61,534 nucleotides of DNA from contig CACWPM010000043.1 of assembly GCA_902762795.1 (NCBI GenBank), positions 1-61,534 of the forward strand, read 5' to 3'. The stretch comes from Fibrobacter succinogenes. GTDB lineage: Bacteria > Fibrobacterota > Fibrobacteria > Fibrobacterales > Fibrobacteraceae. Below, one piece after another: positions 42,153 through 50,199 of this stretch; position 1 is the stretch's first letter; each line of letters opens with the position of its first letter. The notes beneath the pieces are model-generated. The model saw only the letters and a list, made by a program, of their open reading frames with translations, did no database searches and had not been told where the DNA came from. The position numbers and the translations under genes are program-made.

Positions 42153-43670
42153 TTACTGAATATCCGTGCGGATGAACTCAATACGACGGTTCTGCGCACG
42201 CCCTTCGGGTGTTTTGTTAGAAGCAACAGGCTTCGTATCGCCCATGCCCTTAGTTGTCATACGGCTTTCGGCAATGCCCTTTTCGACAAGGAAGTTCTTC
42301 ACAGAGTTTGCACGATCTGCGGAGAGGGTCATGTTCTTATCCTTGTTACCGATGTTATCAGTATGACCAATGATTTCAAATGTGGCTTCAGGGAAGGTTT
42401 CCATAATGTCGACAACCTTCATCAAGGAGATGTAGGAGTCTTGAGTAATGGTGGACTTTCCAGATTCGAAGTTCACGCCTTCAAGAACGAAGACCTTTTT
42501 CGGCGGCTGCGGAACTTCATCCGGGCATCCATCGTCGTCCTTGTAGTTGTTCAAAGATTCAGCCTGTTCCGGGCAGAGGTCTACACCCTTACAGATGTGG
42601 GCGTATTGAGCAAGCAAGCCCTTAGCTTCGACCCACGGATCGCAAAGGCCGTCACGGTCGTTATCCGGATCCGGGCAACCGTCGTCGTCCTGGAAGCCGT
42701 CAAAGTCTTCAGCTTCTTCTGGGCAGTTATCGAAACCGGTGCATGTGCCGGCGTACTTTTCTGCAAGACCTTCTTCAGAAACCCACGGATCGCAAAGGCC
42801 ATCGCCATCGGTATCCGGATTACGAGTTTCTTCGACAACCTCTTCTTCCTTGACAACGTCAGTTGCTGTAAGACCGATATCCAGCTTGCCCTTACCGCGC
42901 TTGAGCATCGGAGAGGTAGACTGGCAGAAGAAGTTCGGGTTGCCAAGCGACGGGCTGATGAACTTCGGGTCCAAGGACACGTTCGTACGGTTCACCTTGA
43001 TGAACTGGTTGAACGGATAGTAGTTCTTGTAAATGTTGTTGTATTCCACCTTCGTCTGGCCCGCAGCCGGGTCAGCAAAAACACCGTAATAGTGGTTTTC
43101 CATGAAGATGTTGTTGCGGGCGACCAAGTTGGTCGGGCCCTTCAGCGTGAGACCGGAATAGCCATTGCGGAGCACAACGTTCTGTTCGATGTAGGCATCG
43201 AGAGACTTGGCTCCCCAAGCAAGAATGCCGGACCAGCGGTTGCCATAGACCACGTTATTGCGGAGCCAAGGCAGAGAAATAAAAGCACCGATACCCGTTG
43301 CATGGTTATCGATCACATAGCAATGATGAATGTAGGGGGCAGCGTTTTCGCAAAGGATACCTTCGAGACCATTCCTCACTGTGAAGTGCGACATTTCGGC
43401 ACCCGAAGTACCCATGACGGTCGGACCTCGACGGCCTCCATCAATAATGGTAGATAATGGGTCCTCGCCCTTGAGAACAACACCCATGATCAAGGTGATG
43501 TTTTCATTATAAACACCGCGTTTGACAAGGATTGTATCCCCGGCATCCGCATTTCCGAGAGCATCTGCAATCTTTGCGAAATCGCCAGGAACGTTGATAT
43601 TCTTCGCCATGGCGGTTCCAGAAAGAAGCATCGCCCCGGCCGTAATTAAGACCAGTTTCTTTAGGGTCAT
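42153..43670 (-). CDS. OmpA-family protein with beta-helix and TSP3 repeats
   Basis: The product has 505 residues from the ATG at 43670 (a TTG six codons upstream is the alternative). After a signal peptide (about 1-22) comes a right-handed parallel beta-helix of the NosD/pectate-lyase type (about 25-250), with stacked phrases such as NVVLRNGYSGLTLKGP and RNNIFMENHYYGVFAD. Two thrombospondin type 3 repeats (DTDGDGLCDPW, DNDRDGLCDPW) follow. The C-terminal OmpA domain (about 390-500) keeps the peptidoglycan-binding Asp and Arg (SADRANSV, AQNRRIEF). It anchors an extracellular or periplasmic helix to the wall and is the first gene of the seven-gene cluster. Confidence 0.9.
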   Translation of the reverse strand: MTLKKLVLITAGAMLLSGTAMAKNINVPGDFAKIADALGNADAGDTILVKRGVYNENITLIMGVVLKGEDPLSTIIDGGRRGPTVMGTSGAEMSHFTVRNGLEGILCENAAPYIHHCYVIDNHATGIGAFISLPWLRNNVVYGNRWSGILAWGAKSLDAYIEQNVVLRNGYSGLTLKGPTNLVARNNIFMENHYYGVFADPAAGQTKVEYNNIYKNYYPFNQFIKVNRTNVSLDPKFISPSLGNPNFFCQSTSPMLKRGKGKLDIGLTATDVVKEEEVVEETRNPDTDGDGLCDPWVSEEGLAEKYAGTCTGFDNCPEEAEDFDGFQDDDGCPDPDNDRDGLCDPWVEAKGLLAQYAHICKGVDLCPEQAESLNNYKDDDGCPDEVPQPPKKVFVLEGVNFESGKSTITQDSYISLMKVVDIMETFPEATFEIIGHTDNIGNKDKNMTLSADRANSVKNFLVEKGIAESRMTTKGMGDTKPVASNKTPEGRAQNRRIEFIRTDIQ

Positions 43671-43720
43671 ACTGCTACGTTTCTCCAATCATAGAACACT
43701 TAAATTCGTTAAACATACGC

Positions 43721-43735
43721 TTGCCAGTTTGGCAA
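43721..43735. promoter_or_regulatory. Inverted repeat upstream of the envelope cluster
   Basis: TTGCCA-gtt-TGGCAA is a perfect 6-bp inverted repeat about 50 nt upstream of the OmpA start, in the position of a promoter -35 region. It is a candidate operator. Confidence 0.4.
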
Positions 43736-43787
43736 ACACAAAACCCATGTGGGAATATACCTTCAAAAATTAGGGATAACTTATCTG

Positions 43788-43988
43788 TCAATCCTCACTC
43801 GGAAGATCGTCCTTCTCCTCCTCCTTCTTTGCACCTTGAATTGAAACACGGATCTCTTGGCAGGTCTTTTTGATATTTTGCAAGACCTTGCGCGCGCGCG
43901 TGCCAGCAGATTTATTGCCGCGTTCGAACTTCTCGTATTCGCGTTTGAAATTTTCAATTTCTAGTTCAAGATCGTTTACTAAACTCAT
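43788..43988 (-). CDS. Histone-H1-like DNA-associated peptide
   Basis: The product has 66 residues from the ATG at 43988, which has TTGGAG 8 nt before it. The sequence matches the short 'histone H1' (Hc1-like) peptides known from Bacteroidota and Chlamydiae relatives: an acidic helix, then GNKSAGTRARKVLQNIKKTC and a mixed charged tail. Such proteins are proposed to bind DNA or act in chromosome organisation. The C-terminal Lys-rich part is shorter and more acidic than in chlamydial Hc1. It is probably monocistronic. Confidence 0.75.
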   Translation of the reverse strand: MSLVNDLELEIENFKREYEKFERGNKSAGTRARKVLQNIKKTCQEIRVSIQGAKKEEEKDDLPSED

Positions 43989-44109
43989 AAGCAAACTCCA
44001 AAAAAAGATGCTTTTTGGAAAATAAATAAAGGCTAAAAATTCGCCGTTTTGCAAAATTATGTTTACGTTTACAAACTATTACACAGAATATGGACTATTC
44101 AACAGTTTA

Positions 44110-44901
44110 TTAACAATGTGATAACCGCCACAGATTTTCAAGAGCCCTCCACCCCGCCTCCCCGACATTTTCGGAAAAATCATTCACGAACATCGCTATA
44201 TGCGACTTGATGATTTCCTCGTCATCGATTTGAGCTTTTTCGACAATAAACGGAGTCACAGGACAGCTCCTCTGGCGTGCATTTTGCAGACTTCGGCGGA
44301 TTTCCCGCTCGACCAATTCGATTTCGGCAAAGCCGAGTTCCTTTTTGGCAACCGCAATCCCGAGAGGAATCGGAGAACCTGTTTCTTGCTCCCAAAAGGC
44401 GCCCAAATCCTGCAAAAGATGGAGACCGTCACGTTTCCACGTAAAGCGGTGTTCATGGATGGTAACGCCCTGGGGGGCGTCCTTGTCCAGGAGTCTCTGA
44501 TAGACCTCGTTAAACAGCGCGTAATCGAGTTTTGAGGCGTTTTTGTACCGATGGGCATACCAGAACTTGAAAAGGAGCGCAGCAGTCGTATTCGCGCCCG
44601 GAAGGGTCGTCGAAAGCTCCGGATTGAACGAACCCGACTCCGAGGAAAGCAAAAGCGGACCACAGCCGTACCCGATGGCACCCCCGCAGCCGAGACAACG
44701 GTACGTTTCGGCAATTTGAGGATAGACCTGGGCGCTAATCTTTGCGACATCAAGTTCACCCCGCAGGACCATTTCGTTGAGCGTCTGCACGTCGGCAAAA
44801 GTCACGACCCAATCAAAGGGAGAATCCTCGAAACCGCGAATCAAGGCTTCGTAGATGAACGTGTCGTTAGGACAAGTGGAGATACCGAGAGAGAGTTGCA
44901 T
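44110..44901 (-). CDS. mqnD: 1,4-dihydroxy-6-naphthoate synthase
   Basis: This 263-residue protein has the MqnD signature at the N-terminus (LGISTCPNDTFIYEAL) and the periplasmic-binding-protein-like fold of the MqnA/MqnD family (ELDVAKISAQVYP, LPGANTTAALLFKFW, VTIHEHRFTW). MqnD converts cyclic dehypoxanthinyl futalosine to 1,4-dihydroxy-6-naphthoate, committing carbon to menaquinone. mqnB lies 230 nt upstream on the same strand, separated by a terminator, a repeat array and a palindromic repeat, so the two are probably separate transcripts. Confidence 0.95.
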   Translation of the reverse strand: MQLSLGISTCPNDTFIYEALIRGFEDSPFDWVVTFADVQTLNEMVLRGELDVAKISAQVYPQIAETYRCLGCGGAIGYGCGPLLLSSESGSFNPELSTTLPGANTTAALLFKFWYAHRYKNASKLDYALFNEVYQRLLDKDAPQGVTIHEHRFTWKRDGLHLLQDLGAFWEQETGSPIPLGIAVAKKELGFAEIELVEREIRRSLQNARQRSCPVTPFIVEKAQIDDEEIIKSHIAMFVNDFSENVGEAGWRALENLWRLSHC

Positions 44902-44903
44902 AG

Positions 44904-45015
44904 AGGTATGAGGTCGCGCCTACGGCGCTTTGAGGTATGGGGTGTGAGCGAAATGCAATAAGAAATGCTTGTGGTTAGTGGTTAGGAATTAGAAATTAAG
45001 AATTAAGAATGAAGA
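44904..45015. repeat. Palindromic GAGGTATGAGGTCGC element and TAG-type array
   Basis: GAGGTATGAGGTCGC...GCGCTTTGAGGTAT (44905-44938) recurs at about 50070-50094 in a shorter form. It is followed by GTGGTTAGTGGTTAGGAATT and AGAATTAAGAATTAAGAATG words to 45015. Confidence 0.55.
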
Positions 45016-45068
45016 ATGAAATTGTCATTTTTAATTTTTCATTTTGCAATCCTGTAAGAAATTAGAAA

Positions 45069-45106
45069 AAAAAGCCCAAAGCGATGCGCGCTCAAAGGGG
45101 CTTTTA
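45069..45106 (-). terminator. Intrinsic terminator of mqnB
   Basis: On the minus strand AAAAGCCCC...GGGCTTTT is followed by a T tract (TTTTTCTAAT), 25 nt past the mqnB stop. Confidence 0.75.
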
Positions 45107-45130
45107 GCTCCGGCTTCATAGCCCATAGCC

Positions 45131-45853
45131 TCAGAGCGAGTTTACGAGCGATCGCAATGCAGCGAGTGCATCGAGGATGCGCCAGGTGGATTTGTCGCGG
45201 GTCGTGGCCAAGTTGCTTACGGCACGGATTTCGTGGCAAGGCATACCGAAAGCACGACAAATCGAGAAGCAGGCGGCCCCTTCCATCGATTCAACATCGA
45301 CATCGAAGTTTTGGACTCGTTCTGCCGCCATAGCAGCCGTTCCCGTGCAACAGTTGACGCTAAGCCCGGCAACGGACTTTAAGCCAGCGAGCCAGGCGGG
45401 AGCACCACGCAGCGGAGAAGATTCGTAGACGAGAGTAGATGCAGCCGAGTTTTGCGCATTTTCGGAACCATTCGCTGAGGTCGCGCAAACCTTATGCCAC
45501 GGCGTAAACGAGCCATCGCTTTCGACAACGCCAAGATCCCCAACCCTTTCGGAATCGACTCGCACCACATCACCGATTTCTAGACCGCGCCCCGGATAGG
45601 CACCACAAACGCCCGCAAGCACCACATGCGTGAAAGGACCTTCGGCAGCAAACCGAGAGAGTAAAATCGAAAGATTCTTAGCAAATTCAACAAGTCCAAT
45701 GCCAAGAACCACGGCGAATCCACGACTTTCCGGCAGTTCGACAATTTCGCCAAAACGAATGTCATTTCGAACAAAAGATTTACATTCTGGAAAGACACCG
45801 AAGAATTCCATGTTTGAGGCAAAGGCAAACAAAGGAACAAAGTTGTCTTCCAT
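45131..45853 (-). CDS. mqnB: Futalosine hydrolase
   Basis: This 240-residue nucleosidase-fold protein resembles MTA/SAH nucleosidases but has MqnB features: VVLAGVCGAYPGRGLEIGDVV, then VDVESMEGAACFSICRAFGMP and EIRAVSNLATTRD, where Glu and Asp act in catalysis. It cleaves futalosine to dehypoxanthine futalosine and hypoxanthine. It lies 10 nt after the PfkB gene and may be co-transcribed with tyrS and the kinase. Confidence 0.93.
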   Translation of the reverse strand: MEDNFVPLFAFASNMEFFGVFPECKSFVRNDIRFGEIVELPESRGFAVVLGIGLVEFAKNLSILLSRFAAEGPFTHVVLAGVCGAYPGRGLEIGDVVRVDSERVGDLGVVESDGSFTPWHKVCATSANGSENAQNSAASTLVYESSPLRGAPAWLAGLKSVAGLSVNCCTGTAAMAAERVQNFDVDVESMEGAACFSICRAFGMPCHEIRAVSNLATTRDKSTWRILDALAALRSLVNSL

Positions 45854-45863
45854 AGGAAAGTCC

Positions 45864-46820
45864 CTAATCTAGGCGTTCGACCTTTGTCGAGAGATCGTTT
45901 TCAAGTTCCGCGACCCGGTCTAGACTCAAGTTCCACGGACGCTCGACCTCGCAGCGAGCACAGGCAACAGCAGTCGCCTTGACCAAACAGTTTTCAAAAC
46001 TCAAATTCTGTTCAAAAGCATAAAGCCAGCCGGCAAAAAAGGAATCTCCAGCACCGATATCGTTTTTCACGGTAATCGTAGGCGGCTGCAATTGGATTCC
46101 GAGAAATTTTTTCTCGACAAGGCGGAATGCTCGAACAGGAGAATCCTCTTCCGTAACAACCAAGTTCTTGATCGGGAGTCGTTCGAGAACCGCAGTCGCC
46201 GTCATCTTCCAGAACTGCGGGCTCGACTTGACCTGCGGGATACCCATACGTTCCAAAAGTTTGCAATACTCCTGCATATTGATTTTCAGGAGGTCCACGC
46301 CTTTCGCGAGGAGTTCGTCAATACTGTCAATCGCATCGACAAAAATGTGCTTGTCGCCAAAATCTAGCGCATTGAACATCTTCGCGTCAAACCCTAACGG
46401 GAACGTTCCGCACAAAGCGATGTACTGCGTCGAATCCCAATAATCGTTCAGCGTTTGTACAAAATCGTCGTTTTCGGAGGTTGCTAGTGTCGGAGACGGT
46501 TCTACAAGCTCCGTGGTATCGCCATTACAGGCAATCGTCGTACAAATGCGGGTGTTCTCGCGAATCCAGATCGGCACCTGCTGGATGCCACAAGCCGAAA
46601 GTTCGTCAAAAATCTTGGAACCATGCTCGGCCCCGAGGAAATGCATCAAGCGAGGCGTACCGCCCAAAAGCTGCAACACACGGCAGCAGTTGATGCCCTT
46701 GCCCGACGCATATTCCTTGACCTTGGAGATGCGGTGCACTTCGCCTGGAGTAAACTTGTCCAGAAAGAACACCCTCTGCCAAGCAGGATTTAAACCGAGA
46801 ACCAAGATTTCCCTAGACAT
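45864..46820 (-). CDS. PfkB-family sugar kinase (1-phosphofructokinase-like)
   Basis: This 318-residue ribokinase-fold protein has LGLNPAWQRVFFLDKFTPGEVHR at its N-terminus (this length fits FruK/LacC), the substrate motif ASGKGINCCRVLQLLGG, and the catalytic IGAGDSFFAGW with the base Asp. The closest functional groups are 1-phosphofructokinase and tagatose-6-phosphate kinase; no PTS or sugar operon is adjacent, so the substrate is open. It starts 8 nt after tyrS stops. Confidence 0.85.
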   Translation of the reverse strand: MSREILVLGLNPAWQRVFFLDKFTPGEVHRISKVKEYASGKGINCCRVLQLLGGTPRLMHFLGAEHGSKIFDELSACGIQQVPIWIRENTRICTTIACNGDTTELVEPSPTLATSENDDFVQTLNDYWDSTQYIALCGTFPLGFDAKMFNALDFGDKHIFVDAIDSIDELLAKGVDLLKINMQEYCKLLERMGIPQVKSSPQFWKMTATAVLERLPIKNLVVTEEDSPVRAFRLVEKKFLGIQLQPPTITVKNDIGAGDSFFAGWLYAFEQNLSFENCLVKATAVACARCEVERPWNLSLDRVAELENDLSTKVERLD

Positions 46821-46828
46821 GGCTTACC

Positions 46829-48046
46829 TTAGAAGTTCACCTTGTAGAACTTGCGCTTGCCCACTTGGATAACGAGATTGTCGCCACCCTTGATTTCAAT
46901 CTGGGATTGCGGGTCAGCGAGCTTTTCTCCGCCGATCTTCACGCCACCGTTCTGCACCATGCGGCGAGCTTCGCCCTTGGAGGCAAAAGCCTTGATGTTC
47001 ACAAGCAAGTCTAGCGCGCCATAATTGCCGGCATCGACGGAACATTCGATAGCGTCACTCGGGATAGCGTTACCGCTGTGGATCTCGCGTTCCTTGGCGG
47101 CCGCAGCTTCGGCAGCTTCGGCACCGTAGTACTGCGTCACGATATCGATAGCGAGGCGGTGCTTGGCATCGTTGGGGTTCATCTTGCCAGCGGCAATGTC
47201 GGCCATCATCTGCTTGATTTCTGCAAGCGGGATGTTGGTGAGGAGTTCGAACCAGTTCTCGACGATGCTGTCGGCGAGGCTGTAAATCTTGTGGTACATC
47301 ACATCGGCGGGTTCGTTCAGGCCCACGTAGTTGCCGATGGACTTAGACATCTTGACCTTGCCGTCAGTACCGAGGAGGATCGGCATGAAGAGGCCGATCT
47401 GCGGTTCCATGCCTTCAAAAAGCTGGAGGTCGCGGCCACGGAGCACGTTGAACTTCTGGTCGGTGCCGCCCAGTTCCACGTCGCTCTGGATAGCGACGGA
47501 ATCGTAGCCCTGCATCATCGGGTACATGAATTCGTGCAGGCTGATCGGCGTGTTCGCGGTATAGCGGTTGTGGAAATCTTCACGTTCGAGCATCTGGGCG
47601 ACAGTGAACTGGCCCATGAGTTCGGTCACCTTGCTGAACGGGAGCTTACTGAACCATTCGCCGTTGTAGTGGATCTCCACCTGGTCGCGGCGGACAACCT
47701 TGAAGAACTGTTCCTGGTATTCCTTAGCATTTTCGAGCACCTGTTCGTGCGTGAGGCGCGGGCGGGCCTTGTTGCGGCCGCTCGGGTCGCCAATCTGGGC
47801 AGTGTAGTCACCCACGATCAGCACGACGGTATGGCCCAAATCCTGGAACTGGCGAAGCTTGCGCATCACGACCGTATGGCCAAAATGCACGTCCGGGGCG
47901 GTCGGATCCACACCCATCTTGATACGGAGGGGTTTACCCGTCTCGTATGACTTCTGGAGTTTCTTTTCAAGTTCATCTTGCGGCACAATGTCGGTCACGC
48001 CGCGCATCAAAATTTCAAGCTGTTCTTTAACAGGACGGAATTGCAT
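46829..48046 (-). CDS. tyrS: Tyrosyl-tRNA synthetase
   Basis: This 405-residue class I synthetase has the HIGH motif as H54-F-G-H57 (DPTAPDVHFGHT), KMSKS in GKVKMSKSIGN near residue 232, and a C-terminal S4 RNA-binding domain (ASKGEARRMVQNGGVKIGGEK). It is the first gene of the tyrS-pfkB-mqnB run. No T-box-like leader was seen upstream; that space holds a TAGGTT-type array. Confidence 0.97.
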   Translation of the reverse strand: MQFRPVKEQLEILMRGVTDIVPQDELEKKLQKSYETGKPLRIKMGVDPTAPDVHFGHTVVMRKLRQFQDLGHTVVLIVGDYTAQIGDPSGRNKARPRLTHEQVLENAKEYQEQFFKVVRRDQVEIHYNGEWFSKLPFSKVTELMGQFTVAQMLEREDFHNRYTANTPISLHEFMYPMMQGYDSVAIQSDVELGGTDQKFNVLRGRDLQLFEGMEPQIGLFMPILLGTDGKVKMSKSIGNYVGLNEPADVMYHKIYSLADSIVENWFELLTNIPLAEIKQMMADIAAGKMNPNDAKHRLAIDIVTQYYGAEAAEAAAAKEREIHSGNAIPSDAIECSVDAGNYGALDLLVNIKAFASKGEARRMVQNGGVKIGGEKLADPQSQIEIKGGDNLVIQVGKRKFYKVNF

Positions 48047-48392
48047 AATTAGGTAATAGGTTATAGGTATTAGGGGTTAGGGATTAAAGTTATTGCAAGA
48101 ATAAACAGCTAATCACTGGAAGCCCATGTAAAAGGAATGGATAATCATAACGGGGATAAAGATAGTAATTGAGTTCTTAACACAGCTGACAAAACTTAGC
48201 GGGCTAAGCTTAGAAAGGGGTATTTTTACTGTCGCTTTTTTAGCCACCTACGTAAGTATACACAATTATTTCTGTATCATCATAATACACGTCAATTCAT
48301 TTTTACATTCATTCAACATTTTGACGCTTTAAAAAAAAATGTGATTTATTAGCTTTTGCGCAAATCCCCAAAAATTATTAGGATACCATTAT
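48047..48392. other. Intergenic region with repeat array and promoter
   Basis: At 48050-48090 a TAGGTAATAGGTTATAGGTATTAGGGG-type array lies directly upstream of tyrS. The rest is AT-rich. A promoter for the barrel gene is likely at 48321-48349: TTGACG, 17-nt spacer, ATTTAT. I see no gene or structured RNA here. Confidence 0.6.
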
Positions 48393-49016
48393 ATGAAAAA
48401 AATTCTTTTGTCTATTGCACTCGCAGCCATCTGCGCATTTGCAACATCCGCACCGAAAACCCATGACGGTTTCTTCTTGAACGCCACGATGGGCTTGGGC
48501 TACTCCAGCTTTAAAGAAGACGTTGCCAAGGGAATGGCTACTTTGGAATGCAAGGGCCTTGCATACGAAGGCACCTTCAAGCTTGGCGGCGCCGTCACCC
48601 AGAACTTCATCCTGCACGCAACATTATCCCTGAACGTTCTTTTCCCGGATCTTGAAGGCAAGGAAAGAGGCTACGCCGAAACCCAGAAGATTCCTCACGA
48701 CGGCTTCAATATGTTTATGCTCGGCGCAGGCTTCACCTACTTCTTCCCTGTCGAAGAAAACATCTACATGAGCGCTTCTGTAGGCATGACAGACGTCAGC
48801 ATTACCTTCAATGGCAATGATTACGACCTTACCGATCTTGATACAGGTATCGGTTTCAACATCACCGTAGGCAAGGAATGGTGGATGAACAGCGAACTCG
48901 GTTTCGGCATTGCTCTTTCTTACACACACAATTCCGCCGATGGCAACGTTAAAAGATATAAGGTTGAAGCAAGTTCCAACACGATCGCTTTCGTAGCTTC
49001 CCTCACCTTCAACTAA
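48393..49016 (+). CDS. Small outer-membrane beta-barrel protein
   Basis: This 207-residue protein has a signal peptide (about 1-19, ending TSA). The remaining part reads as an eight-strand barrel (repeated Gly-aromatic strands such as MFMLGAGFTYFFP and MSASVGMTDVSITF), ending VASLTFN. It resembles OmpW/OmpX-type small porins in size; function is unknown. It is a single gene with its own promoter and terminator. Confidence 0.75.
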   Translation: MKKILLSIALAAICAFATSAPKTHDGFFLNATMGLGYSSFKEDVAKGMATLECKGLAYEGTFKLGGAVTQNFILHATLSLNVLFPDLEGKERGYAETQKIPHDGFNMFMLGAGFTYFFPVEENIYMSASVGMTDVSITFNGNDYDLTDLDTGIGFNITVGKEWWMNSELGFGIALSYTHNSADGNVKRYKVEASSNTIAFVASLTFN

Positions 49017-49038
49017 TCGTTGAATAAAACTTTTACAA

Positions 49039-49070
49039 AAGTGCCTTCACGTTATGCGTGGAGGCTTTTT
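49039..49070 (+). terminator. Intrinsic terminator
   Basis: GCCTTCACG-ttatg-CGTGGAGGC followed by TTTTT, 26 nt past the barrel gene stop. Confidence 0.85.
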
Positions 49071-49135
49071 CATTTACAATTCTTTGGCTCTGCAGGTTCG
49101 CCTACGCTAGCATGGCAAGATGAAATGAAGCCTCA

Positions 49136-50026
49136 CTACTTGCGCTTGTTCTGCTGGCGCTGCAAAATATATTTTGTCAAAAAATTATAGAACTGTTCGG
49201 TCTTGGAATTATCCTGCTTGTTGCGGCGCAGAGAAATCACGATATCGCGTTTGAAATCCGTATCGGTTATTTCAAGAAGTTTCACGCGCTTGTGGTCCAT
49301 TTTGCCCCACGAGAGTTCCGGCCAGAACCCAACTCCAATGCCAGCCGCAACCGCATCCTTGACAACCGAGGCGTTATCACTTTCAAAAGTAATGTTTGTA
49401 TGAAACCCGATGCTATCGCAAAGTTCATTGCAAATTTGTCTATACTGCTTGGATCCATACAAACGTATAAATTTTTCATCTTTCAAATCAAATAGCGATA
49501 TGGAATTCATCTTTTTGTACTGCGCAATATTCGGAACGGCCAGATAAATTTTTTCAGAATGAACAAACGTCTCGTCGCTATTCGTATTGTCCAGTTCAGG
49601 CCTGTAATTTGCATAGGTACGCACACAGATATCGAAAACGCTCGTTTCCTCGTTCTGTACAATATCCACATCAATATCGGAATTGCACTGTTTATATTCG
49701 ATCACGGCGCTCGTAATGAGCGTCGATGCGGCAAGGACATTCAACTTGACATTATTGTTCTGCTTATCGGACGTTTCTTTTAAAATTGCCGGAAGCGCCA
49801 TCATATTTTCGTAGAGCGGTTGGAGTTTTTCATAAAAGAACTTTCCGCTATCGGTGAGCTTTATGTTACGCCCTGAATTTTTGAACAGCAAAACACCCAA
49901 TTCGTCTTCAAGCTTGTGGATTGCCTGTGTGAGCGCAGGCTGGACAATACAGAGATTCTTCGCACTTTGTGTCACATGCTCTGTGCGCGCCACCTCCAAG
50001 AAATATTTTAGTTGCGTGAGTTCCAT
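49136..50026 (-). CDS. LysR-family transcriptional regulator
   Basis: This 296-residue protein has the standard LysR layout: a winged HTH (about 1-60, ELTQLKYFLEVARTEHVTQSA is the typical start) and a periplasmic-binding-like effector domain (about 90-285). LysR regulators usually control a divergent gene, but the divergent neighbour here is 110 nt away and separated by a terminator, so the target is not obvious. Effector unknown. Confidence 0.92.
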   Translation of the reverse strand: MELTQLKYFLEVARTEHVTQSAKNLCIVQPALTQAIHKLEDELGVLLFKNSGRNIKLTDSGKFFYEKLQPLYENMMALPAILKETSDKQNNNVKLNVLAASTLITSAVIEYKQCNSDIDVDIVQNEETSVFDICVRTYANYRPELDNTNSDETFVHSEKIYLAVPNIAQYKKMNSISLFDLKDEKFIRLYGSKQYRQICNELCDSIGFHTNITFESDNASVVKDAVAAGIGVGFWPELSWGKMDHKRVKLLEITDTDFKRDIVISLRRNKQDNSKTEQFYNFLTKYILQRQQNKRK

Positions 50027-50199
50027 GCTTGCAATTATAGCAAATGAGCAAGCACGCCCGTAAACTCGCTATGAGGTCGCTACGCTTTGAGGTATAAGAA
50101 TTATCTACTGAAGGCGATTCCGGCTTACTTCGACTCCGTTCAGCACAGGCTCCGGCCAAAATGACAACATCGAGAAAGAACAGAATAGAAGCAAAGCTG

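Noticed and set aside
40429-43457. Long plus-strand open frames opposite the barrel-TPR and OmpA genes
   Set aside because: Same cause as the other shadows: no start signals and no protein features.
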